From Methanoregula sp. (GTDB lineage: Archaea > Halobacteriota > Methanomicrobia > Methanomicrobiales > Methanospirillaceae): DNA of 64,000 nt. The notes under the pieces were generated by a model. The model saw only the letters and a program-made list of their open reading frames with translations. It did not search any database and was not told where the DNA came from. Positions 26,509-35,182 of the stretch are shown here, in pieces. Both the position numbers and the translations under genes were made by a program. Position 1 is the first letter of the stretch; each line of letters begins with the position of its first letter. Location: the NCBI GenBank assembly GCA_041645435.1, contig JBAZQB010000004.1:365627-429626 (forward strand). Reading direction: 5' to 3'.

Positions 26509-27213
26509 ATGACCCCCCCCGGCATATCGTTCAGTCTCGTCATCCCCGCATACAACGAGGAGAACCGGATCCAGTCCCTCTTCGATGATATTGCAGGATT
26601 TGACGGGGAACTTATCGTTGTCTGTGACGGGACTGACAGGACTGCGGAGTGTGTCAGCAGGATTGCGGCCGGCAGAAAAGATCTCACGATCCGCTGTCTG
26701 GGGTTCGATCACCGGCTGGGCAAGGGAGGTGGCGTGATCGAAGGACTCAAAGCTGCCCGGGCACCCTTCGTTGGATACTTCGATGCGGACGGTTCTACGA
26801 GTATTGCTGAGATGCAGCGGCTTTTTTCTCACCTTTCACGTTTTGAGGGTGCAATCGGTTCGCGCTGGGTGCCGGGCTCAACCCTTCGCGTGCGGCAGGG
26901 GATACTGCGAAGGATGGAGAGCCGGGGTTTCAATCTCCTGATCCGGCTGCTCTTTGGTCTCAACTTCAGCGATACCCAGTGCGGGGCAAAGGTCTTTACA
27001 AAAGCCGCAGTCGACACTGTTCTTCCCGAGATGACTTCGAGGGGATTTGAGTTTGATGTCGAACTGCTCTGGCGGATGCAGCGGGCTGGTTACACGGTAA
27101 CTGAAGTCCCTATTGTCTGGCAGAACAAGGGCGATTCGCGGGTGCAGAAGCGGGATATGATCCGGATGCTTATGGGGCTGTTTGCGATCCGGTTTGGTCC
27201 AGGAAATGTATGA
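26509..27213 (+). CDS. Family 2 glycosyltransferase, dolichyl-phosphate sugar synthase-like
   Basis: A 234-residue GT-A fold enzyme without membrane segments. It begins FSLVIPAYNEENRI, with the nucleotide-sugar DxD-type site at VGYFDADGSTS near residue 88 and the acceptor region QCGAKVFTKAA near 158. Length and motifs match dolichyl-phosphate mannose/glucose synthase-like enzymes, which load a sugar onto a polyprenyl lipid for N-glycosylation. Donor and acceptor are not determined. It overlaps the next gene by 4 nt (ATGA), so it is co-translated with the TPR-winged-helix gene. Confidence 0.82.
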   Translation: MTPPGISFSLVIPAYNEENRIQSLFDDIAGFDGELIVVCDGTDRTAECVSRIAAGRKDLTIRCLGFDHRLGKGGGVIEGLKAARAPFVGYFDADGSTSIAEMQRLFSHLSRFEGAIGSRWVPGSTLRVRQGILRRMESRGFNLLIRLLFGLNFSDTQCGAKVFTKAAVDTVLPEMTSRGFEFDVELLWRMQRAGYTVTEVPIVWQNKGDSRVQKRDMIRMLMGLFAIRFGPGNV

Positions 27214-29036
27214 TCCCATCATCGCGTGAAGAGCAGAAGAAAGAAGCGTTCCGGCTCTTTGAAGACGGGCGGTATATCGAATCCGGCCAGATCTGCACCA
27301 TCCTTTTAGAATCCGGAAAGGATTCCGCGATCGATGTGCTCGCCGCAACGAACCTCTACTATATGGGAAAACTCGACGATGCGGAAGTCTTTTTTAAGGA
27401 TCTTGCCCAGAAGATGCCGGACTCTTCCTATGTGCACAGTTACCTGGCAAAAGTGCTCGAAGCCCGGGGGGATGAAGGGGCGATTGCGGAGTATGCAACT
27501 GCCGTCCACCTTGACCCCTCCAACCAGGATGCCCTGCGGAGCTATGCAGAGTATCTTCTCGCCCACCGGGATTACCGGGCTGCACTGCCGGTATTCAGGC
27601 GCCTTGTCCAGCTGGGTAAGAAACCGGCAGATGTCCGGCACCTGATGCAGGCGCTCCTGGGGATTGGCGAGGCTGCAGAGGCACTCTCGATGCATGACCT
27701 GATGGGGGGCGGAACTGCTCCGGGTCATGAATATGTTGATGCTCTGGTAAAGACCGGCAACTTTCCTGCCGCTGCGGAACTGGCGAACCGGATCTACAAA
27801 GAGACCCGGGATCCCGCAGTACTCAGGAAATATCTTTCTGCCCTTTCCTGCTACGATATACCGGCTTCCCTTGCGGCCTATGCAGATCACATCCAGTCCG
27901 ATACCGAAGGGGAGATCCTTTTTGATTATGCACTGCTTCTCCAGGCAGAGGGGAGTGCCAAAGAAGCGCTCGATACAGCCCGGGCCCTCGCTGAACGCTC
28001 CCGCCAGCCGGTGTATCGCCTTTTAGTGTGCGATCTGCTCGCCGCCCGGGCAAATGCTGGCGAGGGGAGAAACGATGCCCTTGCTGCCTACGAGCAGTTG
28101 ATCAGGGATGAACTGGCAACGAAAAACGATCTGGATCTGCTGGGTACTATCATTGGCAGGTACCGCCGGCACCTCTTGATGGGGGTGCCCGCAGAGGAAG
28201 CAAAGCGCAGGTTCCTTGGGATTGTTTCACAGGATGTGAACGTTGCAAGCCTGCTCGAAACCGCCCGGTTATACGAAGAGATCGGCGATGCCGCAGAAGC
28301 CCGCTCCTGGTACTACCGGGCGTACCGGGCTGATTTTCTCACTGGGGGTCTTGTCTATGCACAATTCCTCGATGCACATGGTGAAGAACGCGAGTGCGAG
28401 AAAGTGATGCTTTACATCCTCTCCAATGTGAAAAAGAGTGCAGACATAAGCCGGGTGGCAGCCGTCATTGTGGACAGGCACGGCACCATGCACCGCCTGA
28501 AGCGGCTGATGGCCCAGTTGCTGGTAAAACTTGAAGCCCGTCGGGCGACCCTGAATTCCGAAGGCCTTGAGCTTCTCGCGATGGCTTTTTTCATTGCCGG
28601 CACCAATGCACACGATGAGCAGGACTATGCGGGCTGCAAGTATTACTGCCTGAGCGGGATGGACGTGATGCCGGCCCACAGCCGGGCTATCCGCCTTGAG
28701 GATTTCCTCACCCTGATCCGGGCCTGTAAGGAGAAGTCAGTAGCCGATCGCCCGATCATGAACGTGCCGCAGGCAAAAAAACGGGTCGCAGGTGGCCCCC
28801 CTGCACAGGTGATTACCGACCAGCTCGGTCTTACGGAACAGGAGGCAAAAATCCTTGAGTTTATCCGGCTGCACCGGACTGCAAATGAGATGGACTTAAG
28901 GAAGGTGCTGGGAACCCGAAGGGTAGTCGGGATTGTCAACCGCCTGATCGAAAAAGCAACAGCACAGGGATTGTTACTGATCGCAAAGAAAGGAGTTGGG
29001 GAGGAGGGAGAAGCGTATGAATATACCGGAACCTGA
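27210..29036 (+). CDS. TPR protein with C-terminal winged-helix domain
   Basis: A 608-residue cytoplasmic protein. Residues about 5-480 are a long array of tetratricopeptide-like helical repeats (for example YVHSYLAKVLEARGDEGAIA near 76, SRQPVYRLLVCDLLAARANA near 262). After a charged linker, residues about 535-605 form a winged-helix-like domain (LTEQEAKILEFIRLHRTANE then RRVVGIVNRLIEKATAQGLL). This combines a scaffold with likely nucleic-acid binding. It overlaps the glycosyltransferase gene by 4 nt and the BrxD-like ATPase gene by 20 nt, which suggests it works with the ATPase. No known system of this exact form is familiar to me. Confidence 0.75.
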   Translation: MIPSSREEQKKEAFRLFEDGRYIESGQICTILLESGKDSAIDVLAATNLYYMGKLDDAEVFFKDLAQKMPDSSYVHSYLAKVLEARGDEGAIAEYATAVHLDPSNQDALRSYAEYLLAHRDYRAALPVFRRLVQLGKKPADVRHLMQALLGIGEAAEALSMHDLMGGGTAPGHEYVDALVKTGNFPAAAELANRIYKETRDPAVLRKYLSALSCYDIPASLAAYADHIQSDTEGEILFDYALLLQAEGSAKEALDTARALAERSRQPVYRLLVCDLLAARANAGEGRNDALAAYEQLIRDELATKNDLDLLGTIIGRYRRHLLMGVPAEEAKRRFLGIVSQDVNVASLLETARLYEEIGDAAEARSWYYRAYRADFLTGGLVYAQFLDAHGEERECEKVMLYILSNVKKSADISRVAAVIVDRHGTMHRLKRLMAQLLVKLEARRATLNSEGLELLAMAFFIAGTNAHDEQDYAGCKYYCLSGMDVMPAHSRAIRLEDFLTLIRACKEKSVADRPIMNVPQAKKRVAGGPPAQVITDQLGLTEQEAKILEFIRLHRTANEMDLRKVLGTRRVVGIVNRLIEKATAQGLLLIAKKGVGEEGEAYEYTGT

Positions 29037-30318
29037 ACGGATGGACCAGCGCCGGCTCGAGAGTATCAACATCATCAATGCGTTACGCAGGGGTACAGTT
29101 CCCGCAAGCGGGCTGGAGCGGATCGCCGTCGGGCTCGATGTTGAAGAGGGCGTGATCAGCAGGCAACTGGATTACGTTGCGCAGAGCGGCGGGGATCTCA
29201 AGTTTATCCGGGGCGAGTACGGGAGCGGCAAGACGTTTCTGGTTGCCCGGGCACTTGAGATCGCCCGCACCAAGGGTTTTGTCACCTCGCACGTGATCAT
29301 CTCATCCTCCACACCACTCTATAAGATCAAAGGTATCTACCAGCAGGTCTGTGCAAACCTCCGCACGGGCGGCGAAGAGCACGCGATCAAGACTATTCTC
29401 GACAACTGGCTCTTTGCCATCGAAGAGCGGCTGCTCTCGGTGAGCGGGACAGGCCTTGAAGACGCTGTACTTGAAGAGGCCACGGAGCGGGAGATCGAAA
29501 CTGCGCTCAGCGGGATCAGCGAGGTGAACACAGCCCTTGCTGCGGCCCTTCGCACCTATTACCGGGCGAACAACGCCGGGGACTTCCAGCTGGCACAGGC
29601 GGCACTTGGCTGGATTGCCGGCGAACCGAATATCGGGCGGGATTTCAAGCAGAAGGCAGGGATCAAGGGGGAGATCGATGACACCATCGCGTTTGTCTTC
29701 CTGCGGGGGCTTGTCTCCATTATCCACGGGGCAGGTTACAACGGGATTGCAATCGCTGTCGATGAGATGGAGACCACGCAGGGACTCCAGCGCAACCAGC
29801 GGGAGAAGGGCTACCACACGCTCGTCCGGATCATCGATGCGCTCGACCGGGGCGATATGCCGCGCTGTTTCTTCCTCTTCACCGGCACTCCCGCCATGTA
29901 TGACGGTTCACGTGGCATCCGCTCAGTCCCGCCACTCTACGATCGCATCAGTGTCGTGCAGAACGATGCCTACCGCAACCCCCGCCAGCCGCAGATTATG
30001 CTCGGGAAGTTTGATACCTCAAAACTCGAACTGGTGGCGCTCAAAGTTGTGGATGTCTATGCACAGGCGTATTCGGAGCCGGACCGTGAGCGGGTCTCGC
30101 ACCGTTTCATCCGCGCTATGATCAAAAAAATCACCACGCGTTTCGGGGGACGGATCGATGTTATTCCCCGGATATTCTTAAAAGAATTTGTCGATGTGCT
30201 GGACAAGTGCGAACTCTACGAGGATTATACTCCCGGTGATGCGTACGATTTTGATGCCGAGCATCTCAAAGGAGACCTTAAAAAAGAAGAGGAGGCTGTG
30301 ATGGTGGTCAGGTTTTGA
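29017..30318 (+). CDS. BrxD-like P-loop ATPase (DUF2791 / BrxC-BrxD family)
   Basis: A 433-residue P-loop ATPase. Walker A is GEYGSGKT near residue 66, Walker B GIAIAVDEME near 246, and the family-diagnostic block FFLFTGTPAMYDGSRG, followed by PPLYDRI, lies near 288-312. This is the BREX ATP-binding protein family (BrxD, formerly DUF2791), which occurs in phage-defence loci and also in unlinked settings. None of the other BREX genes (pglZ, pglX, brxL, brxA, brxB) is present here. A strong ribosome-binding site (GAGGAGGGAG) lies just before the ATG at 29017, which favours it over an in-frame TTG at 28996. It overlaps the TPR-winged-helix gene by 20 nt. Confidence 0.82.
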   Translation: MNIPEPERMDQRRLESINIINALRRGTVPASGLERIAVGLDVEEGVISRQLDYVAQSGGDLKFIRGEYGSGKTFLVARALEIARTKGFVTSHVIISSSTPLYKIKGIYQQVCANLRTGGEEHAIKTILDNWLFAIEERLLSVSGTGLEDAVLEEATEREIETALSGISEVNTALAAALRTYYRANNAGDFQLAQAALGWIAGEPNIGRDFKQKAGIKGEIDDTIAFVFLRGLVSIIHGAGYNGIAIAVDEMETTQGLQRNQREKGYHTLVRIIDALDRGDMPRCFFLFTGTPAMYDGSRGIRSVPPLYDRISVVQNDAYRNPRQPQIMLGKFDTSKLELVALKVVDVYAQAYSEPDRERVSHRFIRAMIKKITTRFGGRIDVIPRIFLKEFVDVLDKCELYEDYTPGDAYDFDAEHLKGDLKKEEEAVMVVRF

Positions 30319-30370
30319 TCCCCTCGTCAAAAAGACAATGTTTTACCCTTTCACAGCTCACCCTACCGGC

Positions 30371-30904
30371 ATGCGCCGGGTCTATCTCCTGTTCATCCTT
30401 GCCGCAGCCCTGCTGTGCGCACTTATTCCTGCAGCAGGAGCCGTGACACTCACCCTCAATACTTCAGAAAATGTGGCGCATGTCGGCGATACGATCATTC
30501 TCAGCGGCTCAGTGACCGGAATAAAAACGATTGCGGCGTATCTCTTTGTAACCGGCCCTGATCTCGATCCCCGTGGCGTGACCCTGGACAACCTCAACAT
30601 CCCGGCCGGCCGGGGTTTGTTCACTACGGCACCGGTGCATCTTGAGAATGGAACCTGGTCCTATACATGGGATACTTCTGTCATCCTTGGCAATCTCAAG
30701 CCCGGTACCTATACGATATATGTTGTCAGTTCCCCGGTAGACCGGCTCCGCTCTGTCAAAGACGAGTATGCTGCAACCGAGATCGTTTTCCACCCGGCAG
30801 AATCCTCACCCAATGAAATTCCGCTCGAACCCTGTATTCCGGTTGCTGCACTGGTTATAGTCGGAGTTGTATTAATGGGATATCGTCAGATGCGGCGGGA
30901 TTAG
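30371..30904 (+). CDS. Secreted DUF3821-like surface protein
   Basis: A 177-residue protein with a signal peptide (MRRVYLLFILAAALLCAL), an Ig-like beta-sandwich beginning LTLNTSENVAHVGDTI and including WSYTWDTSVILGNLKPGTYT, and a C-terminal membrane segment (about residues 148-168). The pattern matches DUF3821-type domains of S-layer and surface proteins in Methanomicrobiales. The start is taken at the ATG that begins the signal peptide. It follows the BrxD-like gene by about 50 bases; a functional link with it is not obvious. Confidence 0.7.
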   Translation: MRRVYLLFILAAALLCALIPAAGAVTLTLNTSENVAHVGDTIILSGSVTGIKTIAAYLFVTGPDLDPRGVTLDNLNIPAGRGLFTTAPVHLENGTWSYTWDTSVILGNLKPGTYTIYVVSSPVDRLRSVKDEYAATEIVFHPAESSPNEIPLEPCIPVAALVIVGVVLMGYRQMRRD

Positions 30905-30962
30905 ATTGAAAGGGGAAACGTCGGTTAATATTTTGAGTTACTTTTGTTGAAGTGGTTTATTG

Positions 30963-31035
30963 ATGGGGGCTGATGCCCTCATACCCCCAACTATGATGAA
31001 CGCCGCCGCCCAAAGGGGCGTCCCCGCGGTGGTTT
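30963..31035 (+). repeat. Dispersed repeat R2, copy 1
   Basis: The core GATGAACGCCGCCG followed by AAAGGGGCGTCCCCGCGGTG and GTTTGAT recurs at 47849-47895 with a few changes. It has an internal GC-rich inverted repeat (CCGCC/GGCGG-like arms). Both copies lie within 150 bases of an R1 copy. Confidence 0.65.
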
Positions 31036-31058
31036 GATTGCTATTTTAAGGTAGAGCA

Positions 31059-31266
31059 GGCTCTGTTGAAATCCTTGAGGGAAAGAAGGAGTCGCTCTTG
31101 GGGGCTACAGCACATCGTGCTTCCGCCCCCGCCGCTCGGGCATCCCCCAATGTTGCGATAGCTGTCAGAAGGTTGATGAGAAAACTTGAGGGGGTCAAGG
31201 GGATGCTCCCCTTGGGATGCCTCCCCCTCTGGGGGAGAGAGGGGGTCACACTCCTGGTTACAGGAG
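31059..31266 (+). repeat. Dispersed repeat R1, copy B
   Basis: About 208 bases, same orientation as copy A and almost identical over GGGGGCTACAGCACATCGTG, GCTTCCGCCCCCGCCGCTCG and GTCAGAAGGTTGATGAGAAA. It lies between the convergent DUF3821-like gene and hisD. Confidence 0.8.
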
Positions 31267-31353
31267 AAAATTAATGTATTACATTAAAAGAGGATTCCGA
31301 CAAAGTCCAGAGCGGAAAAAAGATTAAATTAGATCAGGGAAAACCCCTGGCAA

Positions 31354-32607
31354 TCACTTCCGGCCGGATTCCCTGCGCACCCGCACGGATTCAGCATGGG
31401 CGTGAAGACCTTCTGCATCGGCAATGGTCTCGACAATATCACCAATTGCCTCGAGTCCGTCGCGGTCGATGATCTCAACCGATGCGGTCTTGCAGAAGTG
31501 ATTCACATCGAGACCGGAGTAGGTTTTTGCGTACCCTGCGGTCGGGAGCACATGGTTGGTTCCTACGGCATAGTCCCCGCAGGCAACTGCCGAGTAACGC
31601 CCGATAAATATTGCCCCCGCGTTCTTCACTTTCGTCACAACGGATAAGGGATCGGCAACCTGTATCGAGAGGTGTTCCGGAGCAACGGCATCCGATGCAA
31701 AAATTGCCTCTTCCATCGTGCTTGCAACGTAATACCCGGAGTTCCTGAGCGCCTGTTCGATGATCTCTTTTCGCGGGGCGACCTTTGTCATCGCTTCGAC
31801 TTCGCGGCCGACTTTTGCAGGGAGGGACTTGTCGGTGGTGATCAGGATACAGGCAGCATTGGGGTCATGCTCGGACTGTGCGAGAATGTCGGCAGCAATG
31901 ATGCGGGGGTCCGCAGTTGCATCGGCAATGATCCCGATCTCGCTGGGGCCTGCCGGGAAATCAATCTCCACCTTTTCACGGAGCATCATCTTTGCCAGGG
32001 TGACATAGACGTTGCCGGGCCCGACAATTTTCTGCACGGGCCTGATGGATTCAGTGCCGAGTGCCATTGCGGCAACGGCCTGTGCACCACCGGCATTGTA
32101 GATCTCGGTGACCCCGGCAATGTCGAGGGCGACAAGCGTCAGGGGCTTGATCGGTGGCGGGGAGCAGGCGCAGATCTCCTTTACTCCCGCAACACGGGCA
32201 GGCACCGCACACATGAGAGCAGATGACGGGTAGGCAGCACGGCCTCCGGGAATATAGAGCCCGACGCGGTTTAAGGGCGTGGTTTTGACACCGAGCACGA
32301 CGCCCGGTTCCATCTCCTGCAGCCAGAGATCCCGGGGTTTCTGGAGTTCGTGGAAGCGCTCGATGCGTGCATGGGCCTCGATCAGGCTTTCGATAATCTT
32401 TGCATCGACCTGCTCATAGGCATCCTCGCGCTCGTCATCCGACACCGCGATGTCAGTCAGTACACAGTGCTTCTTTGCCAGGTCAATAAGTGCAGCATCC
32501 CCCTCGTTCTGCACACGGCTGATGATCTCTGTTACGGTGGTCCGGACATCCTCAAGGCTTGACTGCCTCCCCGCGATCCACGCATCGATCTCCACTGCCT
32601 TCCACAT
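31354..32607 (-). CDS. hisD: Histidinol dehydrogenase
   Basis: A 417-residue NAD- and zinc-dependent enzyme that oxidises histidinol to histidine, the last step of the pathway. Landmarks are GVKTTPLNRVGLYIPGG near residue 110, KIVGPGNVYVTLAK near 192, PAGPSEIGIIAD near 218, and the zinc/catalytic AVAPEHLSIQ near 308, with NHVLPTAGYAKTYSGL near 355. It is transcribed alone, away from hisC, and divergent from the sulfite-reductase-like gene. Repeats R1 and R2 lie beyond its 3' end. Confidence 0.95.
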   Translation of the reverse strand: MWKAVEIDAWIAGRQSSLEDVRTTVTEIISRVQNEGDAALIDLAKKHCVLTDIAVSDDEREDAYEQVDAKIIESLIEAHARIERFHELQKPRDLWLQEMEPGVVLGVKTTPLNRVGLYIPGGRAAYPSSALMCAVPARVAGVKEICACSPPPIKPLTLVALDIAGVTEIYNAGGAQAVAAMALGTESIRPVQKIVGPGNVYVTLAKMMLREKVEIDFPAGPSEIGIIADATADPRIIAADILAQSEHDPNAACILITTDKSLPAKVGREVEAMTKVAPRKEIIEQALRNSGYYVASTMEEAIFASDAVAPEHLSIQVADPLSVVTKVKNAGAIFIGRYSAVACGDYAVGTNHVLPTAGYAKTYSGLDVNHFCKTASVEIIDRDGLEAIGDIVETIADAEGLHAHAESVRVRRESGRK

Positions 32608-32743
32608 AGTGCCATTATTTTCGGCAGGAAAGGTTGTTAAGGTTTCGTCAGGTTAGAACAGGTATTGACTGAAATCCGTTCTGTGGCAGTATTTCGTGTC
32701 AACACCCCATCATTAATTACCCGATTTTACCTAATACTGATCA

Positions 32744-33634
32744 ATGCGCACGGATTTTGGCATTCATATGAAAGGGGGCGTCATCACCGAACGAGATGCA
32801 GATTTCTGCACGATCCGCATCCGGGCCCCGGCGGGTATTTTTTCCGTTGAACAGATACGGGGGATTGCACACATTGCGAAAAAATACGGCACGGGCACGG
32901 TTCACTGCACCACCCGCCAGACCCTGGAGATCCCGCATGTCAATCCGGTTCTGCTAAAAAAAGTCGAAAAAGCGCTTGCAAAGAACGAAACCCCGGTTGG
33001 TTCGGAAAAAGATGAGATTGTCAATATCATCGCATGTCCCGGGATTGAGCGCTGCAAATTTGCAAATATCGACACCATCAGTCTCGCAAAAAAAATCGAC
33101 CAGAAATTATTTGGCAAGGAGATGCCGGTAAAGATGCGCATCGCTTTGTCGGCCTGCCCGAATGCCTGCACAAGTCCCATGCTCAACGAGATCGGTGTCA
33201 TTGGGAGAGTTCGCCCCTTAAGGACTCCCGGTCTCTGTACCGGGTGCGGGACCTGCGTCGAGTATTGCAAAGAGAAGGCGATACGGATTAAAAACGGCAT
33301 CTCGATACTCGATGAAACGAAATGTGTCGAGTGCGGGGTATGCATCCAGTCCTGCCATTTTGATCTCCTGAAAGCGGAACACCGGCATTTTCTCATCACG
33401 GTTGGCGGGAGGAGAGGGAGACATCCCCGGATCGGCAGGGTACTGTTGACGGTAGAGACTGAAGAAGAGGTGCTGACAACCATTGATAAAATAGTCAACT
33501 GGGTGTACCGCCGTGCCTGGAGCGGAAGGCTCCTGTCAGAGCAGCTCGATGAACTCCATTTCGAAAAATTCCGGCAGGATATTATTACCCAGGCAAAACC
33601 TGCGGCAAACAATACTTCAGCAAAAACACGATAA
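32744..33634 (+). CDS. Dissimilatory sulfite reductase-like protein (Dsr-LP), copy 1
   Basis: A 296-residue protein combining a short sulfite/nitrite reductase core with a ferredoxin domain. The siroheme-[4Fe-4S] ligands are visible as C-x5-C in CPGIERC near residue 98 and C-x3-C in SACPNACTSP near 140. Two 4Fe-4S motifs follow: CTGCGTCVEYC near 166 and CVECGVCIQSC near 196. Methanogens carry several such small Dsr-like proteins whose physiological substrate is not established; sulfite reduction and a biosynthetic role have both been considered. A homologous second copy lies at 55444-56319. It is divergent from hisD. Confidence 0.85.
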   Translation: MRTDFGIHMKGGVITERDADFCTIRIRAPAGIFSVEQIRGIAHIAKKYGTGTVHCTTRQTLEIPHVNPVLLKKVEKALAKNETPVGSEKDEIVNIIACPGIERCKFANIDTISLAKKIDQKLFGKEMPVKMRIALSACPNACTSPMLNEIGVIGRVRPLRTPGLCTGCGTCVEYCKEKAIRIKNGISILDETKCVECGVCIQSCHFDLLKAEHRHFLITVGGRRGRHPRIGRVLLTVETEEEVLTTIDKIVNWVYRRAWSGRLLSEQLDELHFEKFRQDIITQAKPAANNTSAKTR

Positions 33635-33883
33635 GGGTGCAGGGTCCCTCTTTTTTTAAAATCGACAGATGGATAATAAAAAAAAAGAGATTTGGTGTTT
33701 ATCGTCCGTAACATGCAATGGACTGATCCAGAAAGGATAAAGATTGCAAAAATCATTCAACTGTTAGAACGAAACCAGAAGTTTAGCAAAATAGTTGATC
33801 ATGATTGATTGCCAGCAAGTTATCCGCCCTGTAATGGCTGAACCCAGAAGCATACCCGTACGTGAGCCAGGCCCCTGATAACC

Positions 33884-35005
33884 GTGTCCGATACTTCCCT
33901 GCCACCCCTGCGATTCAACCTCTCCGAGCTGGCGGGATCGCTCGGGGATTTCGGGACGATCATCCCGCTCATCCTTGCCGTTGCGCTGGTCTCGGATGTC
34001 AATGCCCGGTATATCCTCCTCTTCTTTGGGATCTGGTTCATTCTCACCGGCCTGTATTACCGTCTGCCTATTCCGCTGGAGCCAATGAAGGCAGTTGCGG
34101 TGATCGTTATCGCCGGCTCCATCAGCAGCGGGGAGATCGCGGCAGCCGGTATTATCCTCGGGGTCATATTTCTCGTACTCGGCTATGGCCGGTTCTTCGC
34201 AGTTATCGAAAAATGGGTACCGCAGAGTGTTGTGCGGGGAATCCAGCTCGGCTTGGCGCTGCTCCTGTTCCGCTCATCCCTGGGGTTCGTGGTGAAGGAT
34301 CCCCTGTTCTTTATGATTGGTATCGGCATCATCGCCGGCTTTTACCTCCTTGCACGCTACCGGTCGATCCCGGACCTCTCTGCGATCGTGGTCATAGGTG
34401 TTGGTCTTGTCGCAGGAATCGCACTATCTGGTGTTCCTCCCCTCAGCCTGATCCCGGCCCCGCAGCTTGTGATTCCCGTGCCTGCGGATTTCTCATCTGC
34501 TTTTTCAACCCTGGTGCTACCCCAGGTTGTTCTTACCATCACCAATGCCATCCTTGCAACCACTCTCCTGACAAAAGATCTGTTCAAGCAGGATGTCCCG
34601 CCAAAGAAATTCTCGACAAGCATTGGTCTTATGAACATCTTCTCCGTCCCGTTCGGCGGATTTCCGATGTGCCATGGAGCCGGAGGGATGGCCGGGCAGT
34701 ACCGGTACGGCGCACGGACCGGGGGGGCAAATGTGTATGCGGGCCTGATCTTCATCATCCTCGCCCTTTTCTTTTCCTCACCGCAGGTCCTCTCTATCAT
34801 CGCGGTTGGTGTGCTCGGGGCACTCCTTATCTTTGTCGGGATCGAGATGAGCCGGCACAGTTTTAAGACTGATTCCCTCATTGTCACAGGGGTCATCGGG
34901 ATCCTCGCGCTGGTCAGCTCGATGACGCTGGCTTTTATTGTGGGGATGGTCCTTGCGTATAGTGCCGATTTGATTAAGAAGAAGGGTTCACAGGATATCA
35001 ACTGA
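33884..35005 (+). CDS. MOT1-like molybdate/sulfate transporter
   Basis: A 373-residue membrane protein with about ten hydrophobic helices. The N-terminal FNLSELAGSLGDFGTIIPLI and the later PLEPMKAVAVI and FPMCHGAGGMAGQYRYGART are signatures of the MOT1/SulP-related putative sulfate or molybdate transporters. The start codon is GTG at 33884. Its position beside a tungstate/molybdate-type binding protein and molybdoenzyme genes favours an oxyanion such as molybdate, but sulfate is possible. It is convergent with the binding-protein gene. Confidence 0.8.
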   Translation: MSDTSLPPLRFNLSELAGSLGDFGTIIPLILAVALVSDVNARYILLFFGIWFILTGLYYRLPIPLEPMKAVAVIVIAGSISSGEIAAAGIILGVIFLVLGYGRFFAVIEKWVPQSVVRGIQLGLALLLFRSSLGFVVKDPLFFMIGIGIIAGFYLLARYRSIPDLSAIVVIGVGLVAGIALSGVPPLSLIPAPQLVIPVPADFSSAFSTLVLPQVVLTITNAILATTLLTKDLFKQDVPPKKFSTSIGLMNIFSVPFGGFPMCHGAGGMAGQYRYGARTGGANVYAGLIFIILALFFSSPQVLSIIAVGVLGALLIFVGIEMSRHSFKTDSLIVTGVIGILALVSSMTLAFIVGMVLAYSADLIKKKGSQDIN

Positions 35006-35115
35006 TATTTTCTGTCTTCTTTCAAGATAGGAAAATATTCAGGGCATCTGCATTTTGTCATGAAAATTTTTAAAATCTGTTGACGATAGTGCAAACACAT
35101 AGAAATTGAGTTTGG

Positions 35116-35137
35116 AGAGCAATATTTTCATTGCTCT
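35116..35137. terminator. Hairpin between convergent transporter genes
   Basis: A perfect 8-bp inverted repeat AGAGCAAT/ATTGCTCT with a 6-base loop lies midway between the convergent MOT1-like and binding-protein genes. T- and A-rich tracts follow near 35166-35180. It could terminate transcription from both sides. Confidence 0.4.
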
Positions 35138-35182
35138 GGTGCGAAGTCTTTGGCTTCATGCGGGTTTTTTTAAAAAAAAGGA

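Noticed and set aside
26509..30318. A full BREX phage-defence locus
   Set aside because: Only the BrxD-like ATPase is present; no pglZ, methyltransferase, BrxL, BrxA or BrxB gene is found within the window.
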